Source of the DNA: Lepus europaeus
Taxonomy: Eukaryota > Chordata > Mammalia > Lagomorpha > Leporidae
DNA length: 64,000 bases
NCBI RefSeq assembly: GCF_033115175.1
Contig: NC_084835.1
Location: 27,051,858 to 27,115,857, forward strand
Direction: 5' to 3'
The notes under the pieces were generated by a model that saw only the letters and a program-made list of their open reading frames with translations, was not told where the DNA came from and made no database searches. Positions 46,234 to 56,336 of the stretch are shown in pieces. The position numbers and the translations under genes are program-made. The first letter of the stretch is position 1; each line of letters opens with the position of its first letter.

Positions 46234-48124
46234 ATAACAAGAATCCCTTGATTCGTCTGTATACCAAAGCCCACTGAGACTACTACTTGGGTGAGAGCAA
46301 ACCTACTGGTGCATCCGGTTTATCATAAAAGTCCCGGGGCTCCTCAGATACCACCTCCTGGTGTCAGCAACATACTGTATCTTTATCTTCTAACAACTTT
46401 CTCTTTCCCAGATGATGCATGAGCAATTCATTTTTGGTAGGAGAATCTACATACTATCTTTGAAAACAAACTATCCCTAATTGAGTATGAAAACTTAGTA
46501 AGCTTCCCTGAATCGGAACAAGTCACATGTAACTAGGTAGACAGCAATAGCAAACACTAACTCGAGAAGCAGATATGTTGTCCAGGAAGCATGTTTACAT
46601 TAACAAAAGCCAATCAAACAAAGTATTCTTTATGCTAAAAAACTAAGATCAAACTAAAACAAGTATGAAATTCACAAGTAATTTTCTAAAATTTCAGATA
46701 GAAAAAAAATCTATGGATTTATGATTGGGTTACCATTAAAGCTTAAATGATTGTTCCCGAGGAACTATCACATTTGTCAGCATTATTCACAGCTAATCCT
46801 TTGTTAGCTGGTTGAACCAATTGGGTTTTGACCCTATCATTAAATAGTGCTCAGAAAAGTAAGCAGTGCATCTTAATTGGTTAAATACTACAAAATGACC
46901 TGTATCATAGAAACGAAGACACTTTCATTCGAAGAATATCTTAAAATTACTATTGCTGAAATAAATCAAAATCTACATTAAAATATTACTAAACACCATT
47001 ACATGCCATAAAAGAATAAATATAAATCATGGCAGATCAATAGCAGCATAACAAAGCATCTTTACACATTTTCACACTGTAGGCTGGAAAAGTACTCACA
47101 GCCGAGGATACACTGGTAAAGTTCTGAGTCTCACACTTTCTCTTCATCTCCATTTTCTGTAACAAAGTAAGGGCAGTGTGAATAACAGCTCCCTTTTCTG
47201 CATAGCTTTAAAACTATTCTCAGTATACTCCAGGAATGGAACCAGGATGGCTTTGTCAGATTGGTCCACTGGTCCTTTTGTCAAAGTGTTAGGAAAACAA
47301 TCAACAATGACTTCTAGTTGTGTAGAGACAGAAAAGGAAAAACAAGGCTGTGCTTCACACACAAACAACATTTTCAAAGCCACTGGAGAGTTTAACTTAA
47401 AATGCAGGTATCTGGCAGGATACGTAGGCGTTCCCAGCCCCAGCCTTTGCTCCAAAGGTGTGGCATGTTTGTTCCCACACAGCCACAGCCTGGCAGGGTC
47501 CCACTGACAGGGCAATGCCGCGCTGGGAATTGGCTGCACGGCAGGAGTCGGGACACTCAAACACAATGAAGAAACTTCAGAACTGTTAAGGCCCAAATGG
47601 GGCATTCATCTAAAATAGATTTCACTTGGACAAGTATTTCCTAATCTGCCAACTTAAACTGATCCTTAAAACTCAAGGCTACTTCGCAGAGCTGACTTCT
47701 ACTCGGTTCAGAACTTGCTTGTCAGCCCCATGGCCGAGTTTCTGAGTGGAGATGGGTAGGGGTGGGGGCCAGGCTAAACTCCGCCGCAAGGCTGGTGACT
47801 CCTCTTCCTCAGGTCCTCGAGGGTGGAAGTGAGCTGAAAATCAGACTCCGTGTTTCACATACTTGCTTACAGCTGAGGAAAAACACCCACATAACTTAAT
47901 ACAATGCTTGCTCTTTTTCTTTCTTTTTTTTTTTGTTAAAACAAAGGTCTGCTGGTGATGCTTCACAGTGAAACCTCCATTATCACTGAGAATGTCACTT
48001 GAAAAACATTCTTAAGGGATGGGAATTTTTCTCATAGGCTCAATTTCAAGATTCTCAAAACTCCATGTTCTGTTTAGAAGTTTCCAGGATGAAGCCTATT
48101 GGTTTGAGGTTGACACTGCTCCGG

Positions 48125-48205
48125 TCATAGGGTGTGGTTCTCCTTGTTCTTGGTCAGAACTTGCAAGTAGACCTCATGAAGTGTACTGAGGAAGCCGGAA
48201 TCGTT
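48125..48205 (-). CDS. DCP1A: DCP1A last coding exon (probably exon 10)
   Basis: Encodes NDSGFLSTLHEVYLQVLTKN then KENHTL and TGA at 48125-48127. It completes the trimerisation domain. Confidence 0.95.
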   Translation of the reverse strand, partial: NDSGFLSTLHEVYLQVLTKNKENHTL

Positions 48206-51200
48206 CTGGAAGAGATGTGAAGGTGAGAACACAGAACGTCACACTGACGTCTTCAGAACTTACTGCCTGGATACCAGTTTAGGGACAAGGCTGCATAAAT
48301 GATTTATATAACTACCAAATAATCCCTCCACCCAGAGACAATTGCAGTTAATATTTCAGAGTTTACCTGGGATTTTTCCACCAGGAGTATGTGTTCAGGC
48401 AAATACGAACACCGCTCCCAGCCAGTATTTTCAATTTACTTTATGAAACAATTTAAAGAACTTATAAAATCTGCTTTTCTTGGCCAGCGCCGTGGCTTGC
48501 TGGGCTAATCCTCCGCCTATGGCGCCGGCACCCCAAGTTCTAGTCCCAGTTGGGGTGCCGGTTCTGTCCCGGTTACTCCTCTCCCAGTCCAAGTCTCTGC
48601 TGTGGCCAGGAGGGCAGTGGTGGATGGCCCAGGTGCTTGGGTCCTGTACCCTCATGGGAGACCAGGCTCTTGGTTTGGGATCTGTGCAGTGCGCCGGCCG
48701 TAGTGGCCATTTGGGGGGTGAACCAACGGAGGGAGGACCTTTCTCTCTGTCTCTCTAACTCTGCCTGTCAAAAAAAAAAAAAAAAAAAAAAAAAATCTGC
48801 TTTTCTTTATTAAAGAACAAAAACCGAAACTAAACTGATATCCTCTATACCTTGATCAGATGAATCAGTGTATCCTGGAGCTGAGCCCTACTGAGAACAA
48901 TGGAAGGCTTCCTCGTGTTTTCTGCTGCTCCGACGGTGAGAGGAGAAGGGGAGCTTGCTTTCCTCTCAAGCTCTACGGACCTTGGAATCGTTTGCTGGAA
49001 AACACTTGGGGACAGCAGGACTGACGATACTGCTGTGGTTGTTGCGGTAACCAGTGGGGGGCCAGCAACCTGCAAGGGAATAATGGTCATTTTATTCAAA
49101 GTACAGCAGCCAGCAACTAAGCCCAGGGGAAGGGACACCCGCCAACAGGCAGAAGCAGTAGAGTCTGGAGCAAGTGCAGAGTCAAGCGTTAACTTTTTGA
49201 TTCAGGTAAAAATTCAGTAGAAGCACTTGAACACTTTCTATCTGGTTATGAAGGTCTGGTTAGCTAAAGGATTTAAGAACTGCCTGCAGTCATCATGGGT
49301 AGCCAAGTCTCAGCATCACAGGTGGATACGCTGAACAGAACAGCACACACTATAACAATCCTGTGGCTAATTAAAAATGTAAATGTAAAAATGTAGAGTT
49401 TATTTTGGGGGGTACGCAGTGAGGAAATGACTAGAAGAGGGCCTGAGGGAACTTTCTCAGGGGATGATATGGGACATATCTTGACTGAGATGGTAGTTAT
49501 GAAAGTGATGGTAGTTATACACAAGGGTCAACACTCAGAAAAACTTGTACTGGTCACAGAAGAATTTAAAAATCAAGTCATGAAGCACTAGATTCTTTCG
49601 TAATGTTCAATATGCAAAGGTGCTTCAAAAAGTTTGTGTGGCACAGCAGTTAAGACATTGCTTGGGATGTCTGCATCCCTTATTGGAGCGGCTGAGTTCT
49701 CAGCTCTGCTCCCAATTCCAGCTTCCTGTTGTGTGGACTCTGGGAGATGATGGCTCAAGGACTTGTGTCCCAGCCATCTACATGGAAGACCCAGGTTGAA
49801 TTCCCAACTTCCAGTTTTGGCATGGCCCAGCCCTGCCACTGCAGGCATTTGGGGGAATGAGCCAGTAGATGGGAGCTCCCTCCTCTACCTTTAAAAAAAT
49901 ATTCACTGAAAAATAAAACTCAAGAAGAATTAGTTTATTTTGGTGCGAATTTGAAATCTATAGAGTTTATATTGTACAGCATTAAAAGGGTGGAAATTGG
50001 GGCTGATGCTGTGGTACAGTAGGCTAAGCCTCCATTGGCAGCGCCAGCATACTATATAGGTGCCGGTTTGTGTCCCGGCTGCTCCTCTTCTGATCTAGCT
50101 CTCTACTTATGGTCTGGGAAAGCAGTGGAAGATGGCCCAAGTGCTTGGACCTCTGTACCCATGTGAGAGACCTGGAGCAAACTCCAGGCTCCTGGCTTCA
50201 GACTGGCTCAGCTCTGGCCATTAAGGCCATTTGGGGAGTAAACTGGGGAATGGAAGACCTCTCTCTGTAACTCTACCTTTCAAATAAATAAATAAAATCT
50301 TTTTAATAAAAAGGTATTATGTATTTGAAAGGCAGAGATACAGAGAGAGAAGGGGAGAGAGCGAGCAAGCGAGAGAGAGATCGATCTTCCATCCATCAGT
50401 TCACTCCCCAAATGGCTGCAATAGATGGGACTGGAACAGGTCGAAGCCTGGAGCCAGGAGCTTCCTCCAAGTCTCCCACATGGGTGCAGAGGCCCAAGGA
50501 CTTGGGCCATCTTCCCCTGCCTTCCCAGGTTCATTAGCAGGGAGCTGGATCAGAAGTGGCTTCACCTGCTACGCCACAGCGCCGGCCCCTGCCACAATTT
50601 TAAAGGTATAGTTTCTAGGAGCAGAACCATGTGAGCTTGCTTGTTGGTGCAAAATGAGGCTGAGAGCTCAGGCTGATCACCACGTAGCACGCAGAACAGT
50701 CTACAGAAAAGACTGGTTAACAAGACCAACCAGAAGCTGGTTCTAATTTTAATTCTGAGACTGAAGGCCCTGGAAAGGAGTCTGATGTCAAGTGTGGTGA
50801 GTGACATGTAAAAGAGGCAGACAGGGAGGCCACACAGGGACAGCGGAGGCAGTGCATGGAGGCTTTGCCGTCAGGGCAATGGCACGTGAGCGGTCTGGAG
50901 CAGAGTGGTGACTCTGCCCTGGGAAGCCACAGCTTTCCAGGCTGACAGCTGCACCTGCCCTCCATCACAGTCAGGGAAGACACGACACACAGGTGACTTA
51001 GTGCCTATGGAGACCACAGCAATGAGCTCTGCGTGGGAAGCAGCAGCAGGACTGAACACATGAAACGCTTTCTTCAGAACAAGGGGGCCTTACCGGGATG
51101 GCACTGGATAACACCTTAGGCTGGGCAAATACTTCAGGATCCTGGTTTTGCTGCATAGACTGAAATGTTTCAAAAGAAGAGATAAACAGATACGGCAGGT

Positions 51201-54200
51201 TTCAGTGAAATTTCCTGATTACTGGTGAAAAATCTATTTTAGCAACAAGAAATGGCTTAGCCATTCACCAGGTCTCAGATTCCCAAGGGAAGAGGCTGAC
51301 AGGACTGTGACAATGACTCAACCTGCCCCTGTAGTTCCCCCGATGAAAAGTGTGCTTAAGTTGTCCCTAAGGAACAAAGTGGAAACCTGTATCTCAGAGT
51401 CGGGAGCTGTGCAGGCATATTTTTGCTGTTGAGTCTGTAAAAATGACAGATCTTGGCAGCATGACACCTGGTGATAAGGCTATTTAAACTTGGACAGGTA
51501 GTACTGAACAGCTGCTACCCAGAGTCACCCTTTCACATGAGCAGTTTTTCCTCATTCATTGGAGAGAGACAACTTGTAGAGCCAAGACAAGAGAACTCCA
51601 TGAAGCCCCGGTCTTTGTATTTACTGCTGTGTAAATGGAAATTTACACCCAGGGAAGCAAGCCCTGTCAAGAGGGAGGCTAGGGCAGGGTGCTATCTCCA
51701 GGCTGCAGAGGGCAGTGACCAAGAATGCTGGTGTGGGGCTGGCATTGTGGTGCAGTGGGTTAGACTGCCACTTACTACAGTGGCATCCTATATCAGAGTG
51801 CCAGTTCTCATCCTGGTCTTCACTTCGATTACAACTCCCTGCGTGCTTGGACCCCTGTACCCACATGGCAGACCGAGGTGGAGTTTCTGGCTCCTGGATT
51901 TAGCTCAGTCCTGGCCCAGCTCATTGAGGACACTTAGGGAGTGAAACAGCAGATGGAAGATCTGTTGCTCCCTATCATCCTTCCAAATCAATCAATCAAT
52001 TCATAAATGGATAGGTCTTTTTTTTTTTTTTTTTAGAATGGTGCCTCTAGCCACAGTGGAACATTTTCTTTAAACAGATTTATAATTTATTTGAAAAGTG
52101 GAATTGCAGAGGCAGAGGCAGAGTGAGAGGGAAAGAGGGAGTGAGGGAGAGAGGGAGAGGGAAAGGAAGAAAGAGAGAAAGAAAGAAAGAAAGAGGGAGG
52201 GAGAAAGATCTTCCATTTGCTGGCTCATTACCCAGATGGTTGCGACGGCCAGTGCTGGGCTGATCCAAGGCCAGGAGACAGGAACTTCTTCCAGGTCTCC
52301 TAAATGGGTGCAGGGGCCCAAGGATATGGGTCAACGTCTACTGCTTTCCCAGCCATAACAGAGTCCTGGATCGGAAGTGGAGCCGCTGGGACTTGAACCA
52401 GCACCCATATGAGATGCTAGCACCATAGGCGGTGGCTTTACCTGCTATGCCTCAGCACTGGCCCTTAGACAGGTAAGTCTTAAGGATAAAAAGGACTGCT
52501 GTTGTGTTTCCTGAATCCTGCAGCAGTGGCAGCATGCATGTCTGTTTAACAGAATATTCTCTCCTCTCTGTAACACAGAGAACCTATGCAGAAAGGGCTG
52601 GAGGAAGACAATATAAATGTTACCAAGACCCTAAGTTTCTCCTCTATCACTACAAGATTTCAAAGGAATGGAACAAAAAAACTAAGAAATAACACAGCAA
52701 CCATGATGGGCTTTTCCATACATTATTTGGTACAATGTTAAGATTGGGGATTATCATCATTGTTACACGTTTGATTATTTATTTGAAAGGCAGAGTTAGA
52801 CAGCGAGCAAGAGAGAGCATGACAGAGATCTTCCTTCTGTTGGTTCACTCTCCAAATGGCCATAATGGCAGGAGACTGGGCCAGTCTGAAGCCAGGAGTC
52901 AGGAGTCTTCTGGGTCTCCCACATAGGTGAAGGGCCCCAAGCACTTGGGCCATCCTCTGCTGCTTTCCCAGGCACATTAGTAGGGGAAGGATCAGAGGTA
53001 CAGCAGCTGAAACTCAAACTGATGCTCAAATGAGATGCCGGCACCACAGGTGGCAGCTTTACCCACTATGCCACAGTGCCGGCTCCTATCACTATTATTA
53101 AAGGGCATTATTAAAGGTCCTATAGGGACCCAGTACTGATGCAGAGTAGCATGTTCTATACTCTTCCAGTTCCGTGACCCTGCACAAATCACTGAATCTG
53201 GTTTTCTCGTTTGCATATCCCACGCTTATGAATTACTGTGAGGGATAAATCTGTTTTTCCCCTACACCTGATCTACCACTGAGTCCCACTGATGAGACAT
53301 CTCAACATATCCACATGCACACACTTGATCCAGGCCCTGCCAGCTCTAACCCGAGTGCCACCCTCTTCCTTCATGGCACCTCACTCTGCTCAGAGACTTC
53401 CCAGGCTCTGAAAACAAAGTCTGAGGGAGCTGGGAATGGGAACTAGTTCAGGATAATCTGGGGCTCTTCCTGACCCTGAACCAAGACAGACAGGGGCTGG
53501 CACTGTGGTGCAGTGGGTTAAGTTGCCACTTGGGACTCCAGCATTCCATATTGAAGGGCTGCTTTGAATTCTGGCTGCTCCACTTCTGATCCAGCACCCT
53601 GCTAATACACCTGGGAAGGCAGCAGAAGACAGCCCAAGTGCTTGGGCCCCTGCCCTCTGTGTGGGAGACCGGAATGGAGTTCCAGTCTCCCGGCTTTGAC
53701 CTGATCCAGCCTGGCTGCTGAGGCTATCTGGCATCTAGGTAGTGAACTAGTGGATGGACGATCTCTCTGTTGCTCTACTTTCAAATAAGTAATCTAAAAT
53801 GAACAAAAAGCAAGACAGACCAAAAACAAACAAACAAACAAACAAAAAACCTACAGTGCATACTTAGGCAATGCAAACGTGGTTTTTTATCTGTTATCAG
53901 TGGGATAATTTTGGAAAGTGAAACTGAGTTACACCATTGTCTAGTAATTACTTAGTTGTTCACAGGGTGGGGGGGATTCTCCTTCCCTTTTCTCCTGGTC
54001 CTTGGTTTCCTTTAGAGATAATTCTTTCAAACTATCCTGTCTCACATCGGTAAAAACCAAGGTCTTTGCAGTTAGTCTCATCCAATCAGTTACCCACCCT
54101 GCCCACCCCGCTTCTCTTGCCACTACCTGAAGGGGAGCAAGCACCATGTTGCTCAAGGAGGCTGAGGCTGCCGCTCTCGCTGCCGCTGTCTTAGAGGGAG

Positions 54201-54885
54201 GCTCGATGAAACTCTCAGGCGTGGCCAGCTGGCCAGCTGCTGGGCACAGGGTGGGTGCCGCTGCTCCTTTCCCAAGGGTCTGCGTCTGTGTTTGGTCATG
54301 CTGTGGAGTCAACCTGAGTTTATGCAGAAGATCAATGCTTGGGAGGGATGCTCCAGCTGGGTTTGTCACACTCAGTGGGGCTCTGAAGGGGCTCTGGCTG
54401 GCCATCAGACTGGTGTGGCTTAGCTCGGGGACAGGCTGGTTCAGCAATGGAGACCTCTGTCTAGGCGTGGTCTTCACTGCTTGCATCATAGTGCTGTTTC
54501 GAGATAGGCTGGGGGGAACCTGTGCAGCAGGGGCGTCACCTGGCAGAGTGGGGCTGAGAACAGGGCTCAACGGGATTGTGTAGCTTGGGGCATGCTTTTC
54601 ACTGGAGTGTGTGATGGAGGCTGGGGTGATTAGCACCGGGGTGGGGACTTCAGGCTGGACTGAGTGGTGGGCAGCAGAATGGACACCCTGGTTTTCTGAC
54701 GGAAGGCCTCCTCCTGCTTGCTCAAAGGGGAATGGAAGGAAGGAGCTGGGTTCTTTCTGGGAGGCCTCTCCCGGCAGCTTCTCCACTTCTTCTGAATCCA
54801 GACCCGTGACTGCGGGCTGTTCCTTTGGCAAAGAGGTTCCGAATAGCTCTTCTACCGTCAGATGTTTGTGTCCAGACGGAGCAGA
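48125..54885 (-). CDS. DCP1A: mRNA-decapping enzyme 1A, C-terminal 374 residues (partial: 5' exons outside window)
   Basis: DCP1A is the activating scaffold of the DCP2 mRNA decapping complex in P-bodies. Four minus-strand exons, 54127-54885, 51094-51159, 48851-49069 and 48125-48205, join in phase 0 with GT-AG junctions to give 375 codons including TGA. The visible part has the short conserved motif HLTVEELFG near its start, then a long Pro/Ser/Thr-rich disordered stretch (SYTIPLSPVLSPTLPG, TPRQRSPLLNQPVPELSH, ATPESFIEPPSKTAAARAAA), and ends with the C-terminal helical trimerisation domain (last 47 residues, from KPSIVLSRAQLQDTLIHLIK to LTKNKENHTL). The N-terminal EVH1 domain must lie beyond position 64000. 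The sequence is much closer to DCP1A than to DCP1B. It sits upstream of TKT on the same strand, as on human 3p21.1. Confidence 0.96.
48482..48795 (+). repeat. Young CSINE2 with 16-bp target-site duplication
   Basis: ggccagcgccgtggcttgct head and a pure A tail of about 25. aaaatctgcttttctt occurs at 48466-48481 and 48792-48807. It lies in the last DCP1A intron. Confidence 0.92.
48851..49069 (-). CDS. DCP1A: DCP1A 73-codon exon (probably exon 9)
   Basis: Encodes VAGPPLVTATTTAVSSVLLS to ...QLQDTLIHLIK. It begins the C-terminal trimerisation helix (RKPSIVLSRAQLQDTL). Acceptor ttgcag, donor gtatag. Confidence 0.95.
49618..49965 (+). repeat. Palindromic-end repeat, copy 1 (split by CSINE)
   Basis: gtgcttcaaaaagtttgtg at 49620-49638 and agtttattttggtgcgaatt at about 49931 are the two parts of one element, with the CSINE 49637-49900 between them. 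Confidence 0.4.
49637..49900 (+). repeat. CSINE, older subtype
   Basis: tgtggcacagcagttaagac head, attccagcttcctgttgtgt, and an end after gagccagtagatgggagctc. Confidence 0.72.
49998..50312 (+). repeat. CSINE
   Basis: ggggctgatgctgtggtaca head to an aaataaataaataaaatctt tail. Confidence 0.87.
50313..50588 (-). repeat. CSINE, tail-to-tail with previous
   Basis: tatgtatttgaaaggcagag start and a ctacgccacagcgccggccc end. Confidence 0.87.
51094..51159 (-). CDS. DCP1A: DCP1A 22-codon exon (probably exon 8)
   Basis: Encodes SMQQNQDPEVFAQPKVLSSA then IP. Acceptor atttcag, donor gtaagg, phase 0 on both sides, so it could be skipped without a frameshift. Confidence 0.93.
51735..52010 (+). repeat. 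CSINE
   Basis: gtggggctggcattgtggtg head, gggagtgaaacagcagatgg and an aatcaatcaatcaattcat tail. Confidence 0.78.
52068..52465 (-). repeat. CSINE with expanded GA-rich stretch
   Basis: tttataatttatttgaaaag start, a purine tract at about 52106-52206, and an end at gcctcagcactggccc. The expanded tract makes it longer than usual. Confidence 0.83.
52106..52206. repeat. Polypurine (GA/GAAA)n tract
   Basis: About 100 bp of almost pure purine, including several gaaa units, inside a CSINE of a DCP1A intron. Confidence 0.9.
52767..53086 (-). repeat. CSINE
   Basis: gattatttatttgaaaggca start and a ctatgccacagtgccggctc end. Confidence 0.85.
53493..53800 (+). repeat. CSINE
   Basis: aggggctggcactgtggtgc head to tttcaaataagtaatct. 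Confidence 0.83.
53820..53850. repeat. (CAAA)n short tandem repeat
   Basis: About five caaa units following a CSINE tail. Confidence 0.9.
54127..54885 (-). CDS. DCP1A: DCP1A large exon (probably exon 7), 253 codons
   Basis: Opens with SAPSGHKHLTVEELFGTSLP after a ttttacag acceptor and closes with ASLSNMVLAPLQ before a gtagtg donor. The frame stays open through the donor into the intron to about 53941, so a naive reading makes it look like a single-exon gene starting near 54831. That apparent start is an internal Leu (TTG) codon. The region is proline- and serine-rich and probably disordered and phosphorylated. Confidence 0.96.
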
Positions 54886-55130
54886 CTGTAAAACAAATCA
54901 CACCACTTAGTTAAAAGAAACCTCTGGCAAATCACTGTAACCAAACTTCTTACCTAACAACTAAAACAGTAGTAAGGAACGGGACAAACTGAAGACAGAC
55001 TACATGTACTTTTGGTCTTCTCTAGGTTCCCTGAATTAGTGGAAGGAAATCCACATGTGTAATTACCCTCAAATTCTAGGAATGTTAGGTAATATAAGAA
55101 GACTACATGGAAAATGGAACTGAAAGCTAA

Positions 55131-55230
55131 TTTTGGTGCAAAAATATTTTGAAATCCTTATGTAGTTTTGTCAAATTATGCACTGTTATGAACTTTCTGA
55201 AGATCCTTATGTGCTTGCATTTGAATTTTT
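55131..55230 (+). repeat. Palindromic-end repeat, copy 2 (3' part)
   Basis: ttttggtgcaaaaatatttt and later ttatgaactttctgaagatc, the inverted counterpart of the cttcaaaaagtttgtg end seen in the other copies. Confidence 0.4.
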
Positions 55231-55419
55231 CTTGCAACAAAACAAACACCTTCATTCCATTTTCCATGAGCTTTGTGAAATGCCCTCCTCATGTTAGAAT
55301 TTACTTTTCCCTGATGAGATAAAAGATGAGTCGGCAATGAATGACTGGAGACACTAACATACCCCAATAAAGAATTAGGATGCGACCAAGTTCACCACAT
55401 CCAAATGAAATCTTTCCCT

Positions 55420-55750
55420 GTTTTTTTTTTTTTTTTTTTAAAGATTTTATTTATTTATTTGAGAGATAGAGTTAGACAGTGAGAGGGAGAGACAGAGAGA
55501 AAGGTCTCCCTTCCATTGGTTCATGCCTCAATGGCCGGAGCTATGCCCATCTGAAGGCAGGAGCCAGGTGCTTCTTCCTGGTCTGTAATGCGGGTGCAGG
55601 GGCCCAAGTACTTGGGCCATCTTCTACTGCTTTCCCAGGCCACAGCAGAAAGCTGGATTGGAAGAGGAGTAGCCGGGACTTGAACCGACGTCCATATAGG
55701 ATGCTGACGCCGCAGGCAGAAGATTAACCTACTGCACCATGGCACTGGGT
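55420..55750 (-). repeat. CSINE
   Basis: Oligo-T, ttatttatttatttgagaga, and an end at actgcaccatggcactggg. Confidence 0.85.
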
Positions 55751-56117
55751 TGTTTTTATGGTCGAATGTCATCCATGTCAACATCCCTACTTCCTAAGGT
55801 AATGAAAGTTGAATTTTGATTTCAGTTCCTACTTCCTGTGCAACCTCTTTTCTGGGCTTGTCACTTTTGAGTGTATTTCTGATGGGGAGGAGCCAGGCCA
55901 CCCCTCTCAATTTCCCTTAAATATGAAGAATGAGTTTATGGAATTAGCTGGCAGTGACTGACAGCTTGCCCCTGGTTTGCTAATAACAAACAAGTGTTTA
56001 GTGGATTTCTTCCTCTCTTATTTCTAATTTTAAGTTGGAGACCTAATGTTAACTGGAGTGTATTATGCTTTTGTTAATACATTAGGTTAAATCCAACTTG
56101 ACATCCTGCTATAATGT

Positions 56118-56336
56118 TAAAAAAAAAAAAAAAAAAAAGATGGCCCAAGTGCTCGGGCCCCTGCACCCACATGGGAGACCTGGAAGAAGCTCTAGGCTCC
56201 TAGCTTCAGATCGGCCCAACTCTGGCTATTGTGGCCATTTGGGGAGTGAAGCAACGGATAGGAAGACCTCTCTATGCCTCTGCCTCTCTGTAACTCTACC
56301 TTTCAAATAAATAAATAAATCTTAAAAAAAAAAAAA
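56118..56336 (+). repeat. CSINE lacking its 5' half, with A runs at both ends
   Basis: The element begins abruptly at gatggcccaagtgctcgggc right after an A19-20 run and ends in its own A tail. The tRNA-like head and promoter boxes are absent. Confidence 0.8.

Larger units (their letters stand above)
44260..48124 (-). other. DCP1A: DCP1A 3' UTR (about 3.9 kb, SINE-free)
   Basis: Directly below the DCP1A stop, the DNA turns AT-rich and holds no CSINE for 4.8 kb (43.64-48.48 kb), although the window averages about one per 1.2 kb. This fits a single long terminal exon. Canonical minus-strand AATAAA signals lie at 46228-46233 and 44282-44287; the second would end a long isoform near 44260. AU-rich patches are present (for example around 46980-47030). 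The extent is inferred from sequence character, not from transcripts. Confidence 0.65.
49070..51093 (-). other. DCP1A: DCP1A intron with inverted CSINE pair
   Basis: GT-AG intron of 2.0 kb holding CSINEs at 49637-49900 (+), 49998-50312 (+) and 50313-50588 (-). The last two are tail-to-tail with no spacer. Confidence 0.85.
51160..54126 (-). other. DCP1A: DCP1A intron between large exon and 22-codon exon
   Basis: GT-AG intron of 3.0 kb, largely filled by four CSINEs (51.7, 52.1, 52.8 and 53.5 kb), with a CAAA simple repeat at 53820-53850. Confidence 0.85.

Noticed and set aside
47144-47605. A 153-codon minus-strand frame in the DCP1A 3' UTR
   Set aside because: No family resemblance, and it lies in UTR-like AT-rich DNA; probably chance.
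53941-54831. A 296-codon open frame that looks like an intronless gene
   Set aside because: It is the DCP1A large exon read through its donor (gtagtg at 54126) into the intron, and its apparent start is an internal TTG Leu codon.
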